A DNA stretch of 45,819 bases from Pseudovibrio exalbescens DSM 16456 (lineage in GTDB: Bacteria; Pseudomonadota; Alphaproteobacteria; Rhizobiales; Stappiaceae): assembly GCF_000422785.1 (NCBI RefSeq), contig NZ_AUGS01000021.1:1-45819 (forward strand), in the 5' to 3' direction. Made by a program: the position numbers and the translations under genes. The notes under the pieces were generated by a model. It was not told where the DNA came from and did no database searches. It worked only from the letters and a program-made list of their open reading frames with translations. This document shows, piece after piece, positions 37,979 to 45,819 of the stretch; position 1 is the first letter of the stretch; the number at the start of each line of letters is the position of its first letter.

Positions 37979-39328
37979 ATGAAGATAACAAAAGGATTGG
38001 ACCTGCCAATAACCGGCGCTCCGCGACAGGAAATCCACGACGGCAAACCTGTCTGGCGCGTTGCTGTACATGGCGGCGACTATAATGGGCTCAAGCCCCG
38101 AATGCTGGTCGCAGAAGGCGACCACGTCAAGAAGGGCCAGCCTCTGTTCATCGACAAGCAGTCACCGGAAATCAACTACGTTGCGCCAGGTGCCGGAACG
38201 GTTGAGGCCATCAATCGAGGTGAGCGCCGCGTCTTGCAAACAGTCGTCATTCGTCTGGATGCAGAAGAGCAGGCCGTGGAGTATCCGGCACGGGATGCGG
38301 CTCAGCTGGATGCCCTTTCGACGGAAGAAGCGCGGGAGCAATTGGCAAAGTCCGGTTTGTGGACCTCGTTCCGCACCCGCCCGTACTCCAAGACGCCGAG
38401 CTTCGACAGCGTACCGCGTTCCATTTTTGTGACTGCCATGGATTCCAATCCGCTGGCCGCTGATGCGGGGCTGGTCATCAAGCGTCGCGCGGAAGACTTT
38501 GAAGCGGGGCTGCGGGTGCTTGGCAAGCTCACTGATGGACCGGTCTTTGTTTGCCACTATCCAAAGGACGAGGTGCCGGGCAAGGGGCTGCCGCAAGTGC
38601 GTCATGAAACCTTTGAAGGTGTCCATCCGGCAGGCAATGCAGGCACGCACATTCACTTCCTTGATCCGGTCAACGAGGAAAAGACGGTCTGGACCATCGG
38701 TTATCAGGATGTCATTGCCATTGGCGCCCTGTTCGTAACCGGCCAGCTGGACATGGAGCGGGTCATCTCCGTTGCGGGTCCGCAGGCGACGGATCCGCGT
38801 CTTGTCACCACACGCGTGGGCGCGGACCTGAAGACCTTGCTGGAGGGTGAAATCAATGACGACGTGCCGGTGCGTGTTGTCTCCGGCTCCATTCTCAGTG
38901 GACGTGCAGCGCATGATCAGTTTGCTTTCCTTGGGCGTTACCACACGCAGGTGACCTTGATGGAAGAGGACACCAAGCAGGATGTGCTTGGCTGGGTGCG
39001 CCCGTTCATGTCCAAGTTCTCCAATCAGAACGTTCATCCGTCCAGTTTGTTCCGTAAATCGTTGCGGTTCCCGTTCGGGACAAATCGCAACGGGTCTGTT
39101 CGCGCCATTGTGCCTATCGGGTCTTATGAACGCGTCATGCCGCTGGACATTCTGCCTACGCAGTTGATGCGAGCTTTGGTCACTTTGGATACGGACCTCT
39201 CGCAGAAGCTGGGGGCACTTGAACTGGACGAGGAAGATCTCGCCCTGATCACGTTCGTTTGTCATTCCAAGAACGAATACGGGGCGGCGCTTCGCGCGAA
39301 CCTGGAAAAAATCGAGAAAGAGGGCTGA
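37979..39328 (+). CDS. nqrA: Na+-NQR subunit A
   Basis: Subunit A of the Na+-translocating NADH:quinone oxidoreductase, 449 residues, matching family length. It is a peripheral cytoplasmic subunit with quinone-related function. The N-terminal stretch KGLDLPITGAPRQEI and the later VHPAGNAGTHIHFLDPVNEEK are typical. The ATG at 37979 follows AAGGGTAAGGG. First gene of a tightly packed six-gene operon; nqrB begins three bases after its stop. Most gaps in the operon are a few bases or overlaps. Confidence 0.95.
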   Translation: MKITKGLDLPITGAPRQEIHDGKPVWRVAVHGGDYNGLKPRMLVAEGDHVKKGQPLFIDKQSPEINYVAPGAGTVEAINRGERRVLQTVVIRLDAEEQAVEYPARDAAQLDALSTEEAREQLAKSGLWTSFRTRPYSKTPSFDSVPRSIFVTAMDSNPLAADAGLVIKRRAEDFEAGLRVLGKLTDGPVFVCHYPKDEVPGKGLPQVRHETFEGVHPAGNAGTHIHFLDPVNEEKTVWTIGYQDVIAIGALFVTGQLDMERVISVAGPQATDPRLVTTRVGADLKTLLEGEINDDVPVRVVSGSILSGRAAHDQFAFLGRYHTQVTLMEEDTKQDVLGWVRPFMSKFSNQNVHPSSLFRKSLRFPFGTNRNGSVRAIVPIGSYERVMPLDILPTQLMRALVTLDTDLSQKLGALELDEEDLALITFVCHSKNEYGAALRANLEKIEKEG

Positions 39329-39331
39329 CCC

Positions 39332-40540
39332 GTGGGCTTGCGCAGTGGATTAGATAAACTGGCGCCGCACTTCGAAAAGGGCGGCAAGTACGAAAAGTTC
39401 TACGCCATCTACGAGATGGTGGACACGTTCCTCTACACGCCGAAGACCGTCACAAAGGCAGCTCCGCATGCCCGTGACCACATGGATCTCAAGCGCGTGA
39501 TGACCTATGTGGTGCTGGCTACCGTGCCTTGTATCCTCATGGGAATGTACAACACCGGCTATCAGGCCAACTCCGCAATTGCTGCAATGGGCATGAGTGA
39601 GGTGCCGGGCTGGCGCGCGGCGATCCTGTCCGGACTGGGAATTGGCTTCAACGCCGAGAGCATCTTTGCCAACATGGTGCACGGGGCTCTTTACTTCTTC
39701 CCGATCTATATCGTGACCTTGGCTGTCGGCGGCTTTTTCGAAGTTCTGTTCGCAACCATCCGTGGTCATGAAGTGAACGAGGGCTTCCTTGTTTCCTCCA
39801 TGCTCTATTCGCTCATCCTGCCCGCTTCCACGCCCTTGTGGCAGGTGGGACTTGGCATCGCCTTTGGCGTTGTTCTGGGCAAGGAAGTGTTCGGAGGAAC
39901 GGGGAAAAACTTCCTGAACCCGGCCCTTACCGGGCGCGCGTTCTTGTATTTTGCCTATCCGGCTTCCATGTCCGGCGATTCCGTATGGACGCCGGTGGAT
40001 GGCTTTTCAGGCGCAACCGCGTTGGGCGTAACCGCGGCAGAAGGGGTGGCAGGTCTTGCCGATCACGGCATTACCTGGACCAGTTCCTTCCTTGGCACTA
40101 TTCAGGGTTCCTTCGGTGAAACCTCTGTTCTGGCTGCTGCCATCGGCATGGTGTTCCTTGTTTATACGGGCATTGCCAACTATCGCCTGATTGTTGGCTG
40201 TCTGGCCGGCATGATCGGTTTTACCCTGCTGCTCAACACCGTCGGGTCCGATACCAATCCGATGTTCGCCATGCCGTGGTATTGGCATCTGGTTACAGGT
40301 GGTTTCATGTTTGGTCTGGTCTTCATGGTGACTGAACCGGTGACCGCCGCCATGACCAATCCGGGGCGCTACATCTACGGGGCGCTGATCGGAGCCATGT
40401 GCATTCTCATTCGCGTCATCAACCCGGCGTTTCCGGAGGGCATGATGCTCGCGATCCTGTTCGCCAACATCTTCGCACCGTTGATCGACTACTACGTGGT
40501 GAAGGCCAACATCACGCGGAGGGTGAAACGCCATGCTTAA
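39332..40540 (+). CDS. nqrB: Na+-NQR subunit B
   Basis: Integral membrane subunit of 402 residues with about ten helices. It carries covalent FMN: the attachment motif SGAT is at 226-229, so Thr229 is the acceptor for ApbE. It also binds riboflavin and forms the main Na+ path in characterised enzymes. The start is a GTG at 39332 preceded by GAGGG. The last eight bases overlap nqrC, suggesting translational coupling. Confidence 0.96.
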   Translation: MGLRSGLDKLAPHFEKGGKYEKFYAIYEMVDTFLYTPKTVTKAAPHARDHMDLKRVMTYVVLATVPCILMGMYNTGYQANSAIAAMGMSEVPGWRAAILSGLGIGFNAESIFANMVHGALYFFPIYIVTLAVGGFFEVLFATIRGHEVNEGFLVSSMLYSLILPASTPLWQVGLGIAFGVVLGKEVFGGTGKNFLNPALTGRAFLYFAYPASMSGDSVWTPVDGFSGATALGVTAAEGVAGLADHGITWTSSFLGTIQGSFGETSVLAAAIGMVFLVYTGIANYRLIVGCLAGMIGFTLLLNTVGSDTNPMFAMPWYWHLVTGGFMFGLVFMVTEPVTAAMTNPGRYIYGALIGAMCILIRVINPAFPEGMMLAILFANIFAPLIDYYVVKANITRRVKRHA

Positions 40541-41357
40541 ATCCAATATGGAACCTGCGCAGAACATGGGGCTGTGGGCGCGCTTCAAGGCGTTGCCTCT
40601 GGATTCCGCCCCGCGCACCATCACCGTTGCCGTCGTGTTGTGCCTGTTCTGCTCCATGATTGTTTCCGGCGCGGCTGTGATGTTGCGTCCGCAGCAGGAG
40701 CTGAACAAGGCGCTGGACAAGAAGGTCAACATTCTCAAGGTCGCCGGGCTTTATGAGCCGGGTGTTGATGTGGTCGAGGCCTACGAACGGGTCGAGCCGC
40801 GTCTTGTTGATCTTGAGACCGGCACGTTTACGGATATTGCCGATCCCAATACCTATGACCAGCGAGCCGCAGCCAACGATCCGACCATGAGTGTGGCTCT
40901 GGACGACGACCCGGCCTCCATCAAGCGGCAAGCAAAGGTTGCTTCGGTCTATCTCATTCGGAATGAGGCCGGCGCAATCGAGCGGATCATCCTGCCGGTT
41001 CATGGCTATGGATTGTGGTCCACGCTTTACGGGTTCGTAGCCCTGGAAGCGGACGGGAACGAGGTCTACGGCCTTCGGTTCTATGACCATGCAGAAACGC
41101 CGGGCCTCGGTGCCGAGGTGGACAATCCGCGGTGGCAGGCCCAGTGGCCGGGCAAGAAGATCTACGGCGAGGACGGGGATGTTCGCATCAGCGTGGCCAA
41201 GTCCGCCGGTTCTGGCCCGAACGCGCAGGACTACCACATCGATTCCCTGTCCGGGGCCACGTTGACCTCGCGCGGTGTCGATAACCTCATCCAGTTCTGG
41301 ATGGGCGAGCGCGGCTTCAAGCCTTTCCTTGAAAACCTGAAGAACGGAGATGCCTAA
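40533..41357 (+). CDS. nqrC: Na+-NQR subunit C
   Basis: Subunit of 274 residues with one N-terminal membrane helix (about 29-50) and a periplasmic FMN-binding domain. The SGAT motif (240-243, SLSGATLTS) gives Thr243 as the covalent FMN site, the second target of ApbE. GGAGGG lies upstream, within nqrB. The stop TAA overlaps the ATG of nqrD by one base. Confidence 0.96.
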   Translation: MLKSNMEPAQNMGLWARFKALPLDSAPRTITVAVVLCLFCSMIVSGAAVMLRPQQELNKALDKKVNILKVAGLYEPGVDVVEAYERVEPRLVDLETGTFTDIADPNTYDQRAAANDPTMSVALDDDPASIKRQAKVASVYLIRNEAGAIERIILPVHGYGLWSTLYGFVALEADGNEVYGLRFYDHAETPGLGAEVDNPRWQAQWPGKKIYGEDGDVRISVAKSAGSGPNAQDYHIDSLSGATLTSRGVDNLIQFWMGERGFKPFLENLKNGDA

Positions 41358-42013
41358 TGGCTGAGAGCAGAAAAAAGATGTTGCTCGACCCGCTCGTCGA
41401 CAACAACCCGATCACCCTTCAGGTTTTGGGTATTTGTTCCGCGTTGGCGGTGACCTCCTCCCTGCAGGTGGCACTTGTCATGTCTCTTGCGGTGACTTCG
41501 GTCGTGGCCTTGTCGAACTTCTCGATCTCGCTGATCCGGAATCAGATTCCCTCTTCCATCCGCATTATCGTGCAGATGGTGATTATTGCCTCGCTGGTGA
41601 TCCTGGTGGACCAGATCCTCAAGGCTTACCTCTATGAAATCTCAAAGACCCTCTCTGTCTTTGTGGGCCTCATCATCACCAACTGTATCGTAATGGGCCG
41701 TGCGGAAGCGTTTGCCATGAAAAACCCGCCGATCCCGTCCCTGATTGATGGGCTTGGCAATGGTTTGGGCTACTCGCTGATCCTCATGCTCGTAGGGTTT
41801 GTGCGCGAGTTGTTTGGTTCGGGGTCGCTGTTTGGAGTGCAAATTCTGCAAACGGTGAACAATGGCGGTTGGTACGTTCCCAACGGCATGTTGCTGTTGC
41901 CGCCCTCTGCGTTCTTCATCATCGGTTTGATCATCTGGGCCTTCCGCACATGGAAGCCGGCTCAGGTTGAAAAGCGTGAATACAAGATCATGGAAACGGA
42001 AGGGGCACACTGA
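41357..42013 (+). CDS. nqrD: Na+-NQR subunit D
   Basis: Membrane subunit of 218 residues with six helices. Cys27 in LGICSAL and Cys110 in [13 protein letters not shown] are the conserved cysteines that, with two in NqrE, hold the intramembrane iron centre. It overlaps nqrC by one base and ends two bases before nqrE. Confidence 0.95.
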   Translation: MAESRKKMLLDPLVDNNPITLQVLGICSALAVTSSLQVALVMSLAVTSVVALSNFSISLIRNQIPSSIRIIVQMVIIASLVILVDQILKAYLYEISKTLSVFVGLIITNCIVMGRAEAFAMKNPPIPSLIDGLGNGLGYSLILMLVGFVRELFGSGSLFGVQILQTVNNGGWYVPNGMLLLPPSAFFIIGLIIWAFRTWKPAQVEKREYKIMETEGAH

Positions 42014-42015
42014 TC

Positions 42016-42624
42016 ATGGAAGGTCTCGTTTCTCTTGCCGTCAAGGCGATCTTTGTCGAGAACCTCGCGCTCGCCTTCTTCCTTGGCATGTGTACGTTCC
42101 TCGCGGTTTCCAAAAAGGTGGATACCGCCATGGGGCTCGGCATTTCAGTCGTGATCGTTCAGGGCATCACCGTTCCGGTCAACAATTTGCTGTACCACTA
42201 TCTGCTCAATGAAGGAGCGCTTTCCTGGGCGGGTCTGCAAAATGTGGATCTGCGTTTCCTCGGTCTCATTTGTTACATCGGTGTGATTGCGGCGATGGTG
42301 CAGATTCTGGAAATGGTTTTGGATCGCTTTTTTCCGGCCCTTTACAACGCGCTGGGCATCTTCTTGCCCCTGATTACCGTGAACTGCGCCATTCTGGGTG
42401 GGTCGCTGTTCATGGTGGAGCGTGACTACAGCTTCCCGGAGGCCAGTGTTTACGGGGTATCCTCTGGAATCGGCTGGGCGCTGGCCATCACGGCGATGGC
42501 AGGTGTGCGTGAGAAGCTCAAGTACTCCGATGTTCCCGACGGACTTCAGGGGTTGGGCATTACATTTATCACCGCAGGTTTGATGGCCATGGGTTTCATG
42601 GCGTTCTCCGGCGTTAAACTTTAA
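42016..42624 (+). CDS. nqrE: Na+-NQR subunit E
   Basis: Membrane subunit of 202 residues, homologous to NqrD in inverted topology. Conserved cysteines Cys26 (LGMCTFLA) and Cys124 (VNCAILGG) complete the iron site shared with NqrD. GAAGGGG precedes the ATG. Confidence 0.95.
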   Translation: MEGLVSLAVKAIFVENLALAFFLGMCTFLAVSKKVDTAMGLGISVVIVQGITVPVNNLLYHYLLNEGALSWAGLQNVDLRFLGLICYIGVIAAMVQILEMVLDRFFPALYNALGIFLPLITVNCAILGGSLFMVERDYSFPEASVYGVSSGIGWALAITAMAGVREKLKYSDVPDGLQGLGITFITAGLMAMGFMAFSGVKL

Positions 42625-42635
42625 GGGGGCGGATC

Positions 42636-43856
42636 ATGGAAGATTTTGCAGCAGGGATCAGCCTGTTTACCCTCATCGTTCTCGCCCTTGTGACCATTAT
42701 TCTGGTGGCGCGCTCCAAGCTGGTGGCGTCGGGCAATGTCAATATCGAGATCAACGGTGAGAAAACCGTCTCCGTTCCCGCAGGTGGCAAGTTGTTGTCT
42801 GTGCTGGCGGATGAGAAGATCTTTGTGCCTTCAGCGTGTGGTGGTGGCGGTACGTGCGCCCAGTGCCGTGTGCGCATTCATGAAGGTGGTGGCTCGATTC
42901 TGGCGACGGAAGAAAGCCATATCACCAAGCGCGAAGCACGGTGTGGTGATCGTCTGTCCTGTCAGGTAGCAGTCAAGCAGGACATGAAAATCGAAGTACC
43001 GGAAGAGGTGTTTGGCGTCAAAAAGTGGGAGTGCACGGTTCGCTCCAACGATAACGTGGCGACCTTCATCAAGGAGCTGGTACTGGAACTGCCCGAAGGC
43101 GAAAACGTGAACTTCCGTGCAGGCGGGTACATTCAGATCGAGTGCCCTCCCTACAAGCATTCGTTCTCTGAGTTCGATGTGGCGGAGGAATATCGGGAGG
43201 ACTGGGACAAGTTCAAGCTGTGGGATATTGAAGCGCGCAGCGATGTTCCGGTGATGCGGGCTTACTCCATGGCCAACTATCCCGAGGAGAAGGGCATCAT
43301 CATGCTCAACGTGCGTATTGCAACGCCGCCTCCCGGATCAACCGGTATCCTTCCGGGTGCCATGTCCTCCTACATCTTCAACCTGAAGCCCGGGGACAAG
43401 GTCACGATTTCCGGTCCGTTTGGTGAGTTCTTTGCGCGCGATACGGACAAGGAGATGATTTTTGTCGGGGGCGGTGCGGGTATGGCGCCCATGCGTTCCC
43501 ACATTTTTGATCAGTTCGGCCGCATCAAGACAAACCGTAAGGTGTCGTTCTGGTACGGTGCGCGTTCGAAGCGTGAAATGTTCTATGTGGAAGATTTCGA
43601 CAAGCTGCAGGCGGAAAACCCGAACTTTGAATGGAACGTTGCCCTTTCCGACCCTTTGCCGGACGACGATTGGGATGGTTACACCGGGTTCATCCACAAT
43701 GTCCTGTTCGAGCAATATCTGAAAAACCATCCGGCTCCAGAGGATTGCGAATACTACCTTTGCGGTCCCCCGATCATGAACACCTCGGTGATCAACATGC
43801 TGCTTGATCTCGGGGTGGAGCGGGAAGACATCATGCTGGATGACTTCGGCGGGTAA
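42636..43856 (+). CDS. nqrF: Na+-NQR subunit F
   Basis: NADH-oxidising subunit of 406 residues. Single N-terminal membrane helix (about 8-27), then a plant-type ferredoxin domain whose 2Fe-2S ligands are Cys68, Cys74, Cys77 and Cys109. A ferredoxin-reductase module follows, with the FAD motif RAYSMANYP and the NADH-binding [15 protein letters not shown]. It is the electron entry point of the complex. AAGGGGGCGG precedes the ATG. Last gene of the operon. Confidence 0.96.
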   Translation: MEDFAAGISLFTLIVLALVTIILVARSKLVASGNVNIEINGEKTVSVPAGGKLLSVLADEKIFVPSACGGGGTCAQCRVRIHEGGGSILATEESHITKREARCGDRLSCQVAVKQDMKIEVPEEVFGVKKWECTVRSNDNVATFIKELVLELPEGENVNFRAGGYIQIECPPYKHSFSEFDVAEEYREDWDKFKLWDIEARSDVPVMRAYSMANYPEEKGIIMLNVRIATPPPGSTGILPGAMSSYIFNLKPGDKVTISGPFGEFFARDTDKEMIFVGGGAGMAPMRSHIFDQFGRIKTNRKVSFWYGARSKREMFYVEDFDKLQAENPNFEWNVALSDPLPDDDWDGYTGFIHNVLFEQYLKNHPAPEDCEYYLCGPPIMNTSVINMLLDLGVEREDIMLDDFGG

Positions 43857-43882
43857 GCTGGGCATCTCATGGACAAGATCAG

Positions 43883-43911
43883 GCCGGCACCAAATGGGGT
43901 GCCGGCTTTTT
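43883..43911 (+). terminator. Intrinsic terminator of the nqr operon
   Basis: GCCGGCACC-N6-GGTGCCGGC followed by TTTTT, 26 bases after nqrF. Confidence 0.92.
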
Positions 43912-43957
43912 CATGCGGTGCTTCGAGTTTCTCTCGGTCTCTTTCTCCCCCTCGGCT

Positions 43958-44049
43958 GTCATGTTGGACTTGCTCCGGCCTCCAGATTCACGGGGCCTCG
44001 CGGGTGCGCGTAGTTGCTGGTCTGGATCCCGCGTCAAGCGCGGGATGAC
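43958..44049 (+). repeat. Composite palindromic repeat R1
   Basis: Two hairpin modules about 30 bases apart. The left begins GTCATGTTGGACTTGCTCCGG (partly degenerate), and the right is GGATCCCGCG ... CGCGGGATGAC. The 40 bases before it (43918-43957, a TTTCTCTCGGTCTCTT tract) are shared with the region before R3. Confidence 0.8.
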
Positions 44050-44275
44050 CTGCGTGGGGTAGGGGCGAGGTTGGATCTTGGTCTTGTTGTTTTGCGTGAG
44101 CATGAGGTCGGTAGGGTTTCGGTCGGACAATTTGCAGAGAGTTCATTGTAGGGCTCTGGCCCTTTTATCTTTGCGCCGCGTTGCTGCTGGACCTGATCCT
44201 GTTTGCTTTTCGCGGTTCACTTTTGCCCTGTCCTGCCTCGTTGCCCCCGAACCTTCCATCGCCTTCCCCTCGGCT

Positions 44276-44368
44276 GTCATGTTGGACTTGCTCCGGCATC
44301 CAGATTAGCGGGCCTTCGCGGGTGCGCGAAACTGCCGTTCTGGATCCCGGCTCGGGGGCCGGGATGAC
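44276..44368 (+). repeat. Composite palindromic repeat R2
   Basis: Full composite form: a left module around GGACTTGCTCCGGCATCCAG, a middle linker with GCGGGTGCGCG, and a right hairpin TCCCGGC-N6-GCCGGGA. Followed by a conserved CTGTGTGGGG tail. The spacers 44050-44275 and 44369-44449 show no gene. Confidence 0.8.
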
Positions 44369-44449
44369 CTGTGTGGGGTGAGCCCGTTGGCGTTCCGGAT
44401 TTTGTGTCTGGCGCTTCTAGTTTCTCTCGGTCTCTTCCTTTCCTCAGCT

Positions 44450-44486
44450 GTCATGCCGGACAAGCGCAGCGCTGATCCGGCATCCA
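44450..44486 (+). repeat. Single-module palindromic repeat R3
   Basis: Left module only, in a longer form: ATGCCGGA-CAAGCGCAGCGCTGA-TCCGGCAT. No right module follows. From here to R4 (44487-44980) no gene is supported. Confidence 0.75.
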
Positions 44487-44980
44487 TTTGGGCGGTTCGA
44501 TGGGGCGGGCGTTGTGGCTCGTGGTGATGCGGTGCGCACGCACAATCTGCGTGTTTTGTTCAAACGAACGCATTTTGCGTGCAAGAGTTATCCTCCTTGA
44601 GGTGGGGCTGCGTTGGCGAGGGACTGCTGGCTCTTGCTCTGCCTTGGGTTGGGGGATAAGGGCGAGAATGGGTCAGCGTGACGGCTTGACGCCTTTTTTT
44701 GAGGGCGCTGTTCGTGTCGACGAATCGCGCAGGGGGATAACGTTGTGCCGTTTCGCTCGGCGCATCCGGTGGTGAGGATCCGGTTCTGGGGAGGATAAGT
44801 CGAGACCGGATTGCTGGCGCTGGTTATTCCTTGAGGCTTCAAGTGGCGGCGCTCTGCTTCTGGCTTTGTTTATTGGGTGTTCGCGACGTGGATGCGCCTC
44901 ACTCGATGTGAGGTCCCACGCTTGGCCTTACCGTTTTGTGTCGTGGCTCGATCTGCGGGGTGCTCGTCCTTCCCTCGTTT

Positions 44981-45073
44981 GTCATGCCGGACTTGCTCCG
45001 GCATCCAGATTCACGGGGCCTCGCGGGTGCGCGTAATTGCTGGTCTGGATCCCGGCTCGGAGGCCGGGATGAC
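44981..45073 (+). repeat. Composite palindromic repeat R4
   Basis: The best preserved full copy: ATGCCGGA-CTTGC-TCCGGCAT left hairpin and TCCCGGC-N6-GCCGGGA right hairpin, same orientation as R1 and R2. Confidence 0.85.
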
Positions 45074-45115
45074 CTGTGTGGGGTAGGGCGGTGTTTGTTC
45101 TTCTTCCCCTCAGCC

Positions 45116-45153
45116 GTCATGCCGGACAAGCGCAGCGCCGATCCGGCATCCAT
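45116..45153 (+). repeat. Single-module palindromic repeat R5
   Basis: The same long left module as R3 (ATGCCGGA, CAAGCGCAGCGCC, then TCCGGCAT), without a right module. Confidence 0.75.
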
Positions 45154-45437
45154 ATGGGGGTGCGGTGTGTTTGAGCACCGCTCGTGTCGTCTCGCGTTTG
45201 TTAGTGCAGGATGTGGAGTTGTGTCTGCTTTTGCACCTTAGGTTTTTAACGGCCTGCACAAAGGGTGGGTTGTGAGGTTTTTTGTGTTTTCCCATGCGCT
45301 GTTGAAATTATGGATTTGTTAAGAGGGCTTGCCGGGCCTTGGTTTTCTGCGATGTTTTGGGTGTGTGGGGGTGGATTGGGTTGCATGGCTCTGGGGGGAT
45401 TGGGAGTGGTGTTTGAGGTTTTTTCCTTGAATGGGTG
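45154..45437. other. G+T-rich spacer before the rrn promoter
   Basis: No gene, hairpin array or recognisable element. The plus strand is visibly rich in G and T (runs such as GTTTTGGGTGTGTGGGGG). Open frames on the minus strand here are products of this bias. Confidence 0.6.
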
Positions 45438-45492
45438 ATTTTTTTCAAAAGGACAGTTGACGGGGCGGGCGTGTCTGCCTATAACCCGCTCC
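45438..45492 (+). promoter_or_regulatory. rRNA operon promoter (P1 type)
   Basis: TTGACG at 45457-45462, an exact 17-bp GC-rich spacer, then TATAAC at 45480-45485 followed by CCGCTCCA. This matches alphaproteobacterial rRNA P1 promoters. An A/T tract just upstream (TGATTTTTTTCAAAA, 45436-45450) could act as an UP element. Transcription should start near 45492 and run out of the window to the right. Confidence 0.75.
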
Positions 45493-45819
45493 ACGCCGCC
45501 GGGACGGGGTGCTTGAGCGCTTCTGGTTGGTGGCAAAAAGATAAGGGTTTTCAAGGCATTTGCTTTGATCTTGTCTAAAGAGGCTTTTTGCTTCGGTTCA
45601 TTGACAATTTTATATTGAGAAGGAAGAGAAACGCAGACGGCGGTTTTTGTTTTGATGCGCGTTGTGCATTGCACGACGGTAAAGACGAAAGCTTAGCCAG
45701 ACAGGCGTTTTTCTTGAAAGTTACACCTTTAGGATGCTTTTGGCATCTTTAAGTTTGTGTTTCTCGTCGGCAGGCGCTCTTTATGGGTGTTTGTTTGATT
45801 TGAGATTTTTAAGATTGCG
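45493..45819 (+). other. rRNA operon leader (pre-16S), cut by window end
   Basis: Downstream of the promoter the sequence has no protein gene but shows rrn-leader features: a boxA-like GTTCATTGACAAT (45596-45608), then an AGAGAAACGCAGACGGCGG stretch (about 45625-45643) like the conserved pre-16S leader of Rhizobiales, and a GGATGC-TTTT-GGCATC hairpin near 45732. The mature 16S start was not found inside the window, so it should lie just to the right. Confidence 0.65.

Noticed and set aside
37733-37982. Two overlapping frames of 77 and 79 residues before nqrA
   Set aside because: Composition is unlike a protein, there are no ribosome sites, and they run into the nqrA ribosome site and start; better read as promoter or leader.
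38162-39265. 367-residue minus-strand frame
   Set aside because: Antisense to nqrA; no domain recognised.
44488-44775. 95-residue plus-strand frame
   Set aside because: No ribosome site, Arg/Cys-rich composition without a domain, and located among palindromic repeats.
43958-45153. Possible CRISPR array
   Set aside because: Repeats are about 38-93 bp, unevenly spaced and palindromic in two modules; there are no uniform spacers and no cas genes.
45246-45674. 142-residue minus-strand frame
   Set aside because: It covers the rrn promoter and leader in antisense, and its Pro/Thr/Lys-rich composition follows from the G+T-rich plus strand.

Overview
The window looks like chromosomal DNA of an alphaproteobacterium, probably a marine, moderately GC-rich member of the Rhizobiales/Hyphomicrobiales or a close relative. 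The evidence is a rhizobial-type glycerol ABC operon (glpSTPQUV), TRAP transport, a Na+-pumping NADH:quinone reductase, CtrA-type TTAA-N7-TTAA boxes before two chemoreceptor genes, short palindromic intergenic repeats, and an alphaproteobacterial-style rRNA promoter at the right end. The lineage is inferred from gene content and motifs, not from a marker-gene comparison.

Layout. 1-2.5 kb: end of a palindromic repeat, then a divergent aldo/keto reductase and LysR pair and a small membrane protein. 2.5-7 kb: two tandem chemoreceptors with unrelated sensor halves but an almost identical 1131-bp signalling half. 7.3-9.5 kb: a secreted phytase-like esterase. 10-12.8 kb: a TAXI-type TRAP transporter (binding protein plus fused permease) with a terminator between its genes. 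13.2-19.2 kb: the glycerol-type ABC importer glpSTPQUV, with no glpK, glpD or glpF nearby. 19.4-25.9 kb: a carbon-metabolism block made of a fumarate-reductase-like flavoprotein, a LacI regulator, a D-2-hydroxyacid dehydrogenase, a 37-residue membrane peptide, a GntR/FCD regulator and a KDG-kinase-like PfkB enzyme. 26.1-29.1 kb: a second GntR regulator, a DMT exporter and a DmpA-type self-cleaving aminopeptidase. 29.2-35.1 kb: nucleic-acid enzymes (RecD-like helicase, Tex, YaiI/UPF0178, DEAD-box helicase with a DbpA domain). 35.4-36.1 kb: two small membrane proteins. 36.2-43.9 kb: the complete Na+-NQR set, with nqrABCDEF on the plus strand and its maturation genes apbE-nqrM divergent on the minus strand. 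43.9-45.8 kb: no protein gene, but five palindromic repeats, a G+T-rich stretch, and then a strong rrn promoter and leader; the 16S gene should begin just beyond the window.

How the parts work together. The NQR block is self-contained: six structural subunits, the flavin transferase that attaches FMN to NqrB and NqrC, and the NqrM factor thought to deliver iron. The glp operon and the next six genes may form one uptake and oxidation island for glycerol or a related polyol or sugar acid, with several palindromic candidate operators and local LacI and GntR regulators. This grouping is inference. The most specific regulatory observation is that both chemoreceptor genes carry a full CtrA-type box at almost the same distance from their starts, although their upstream regions are otherwise different.
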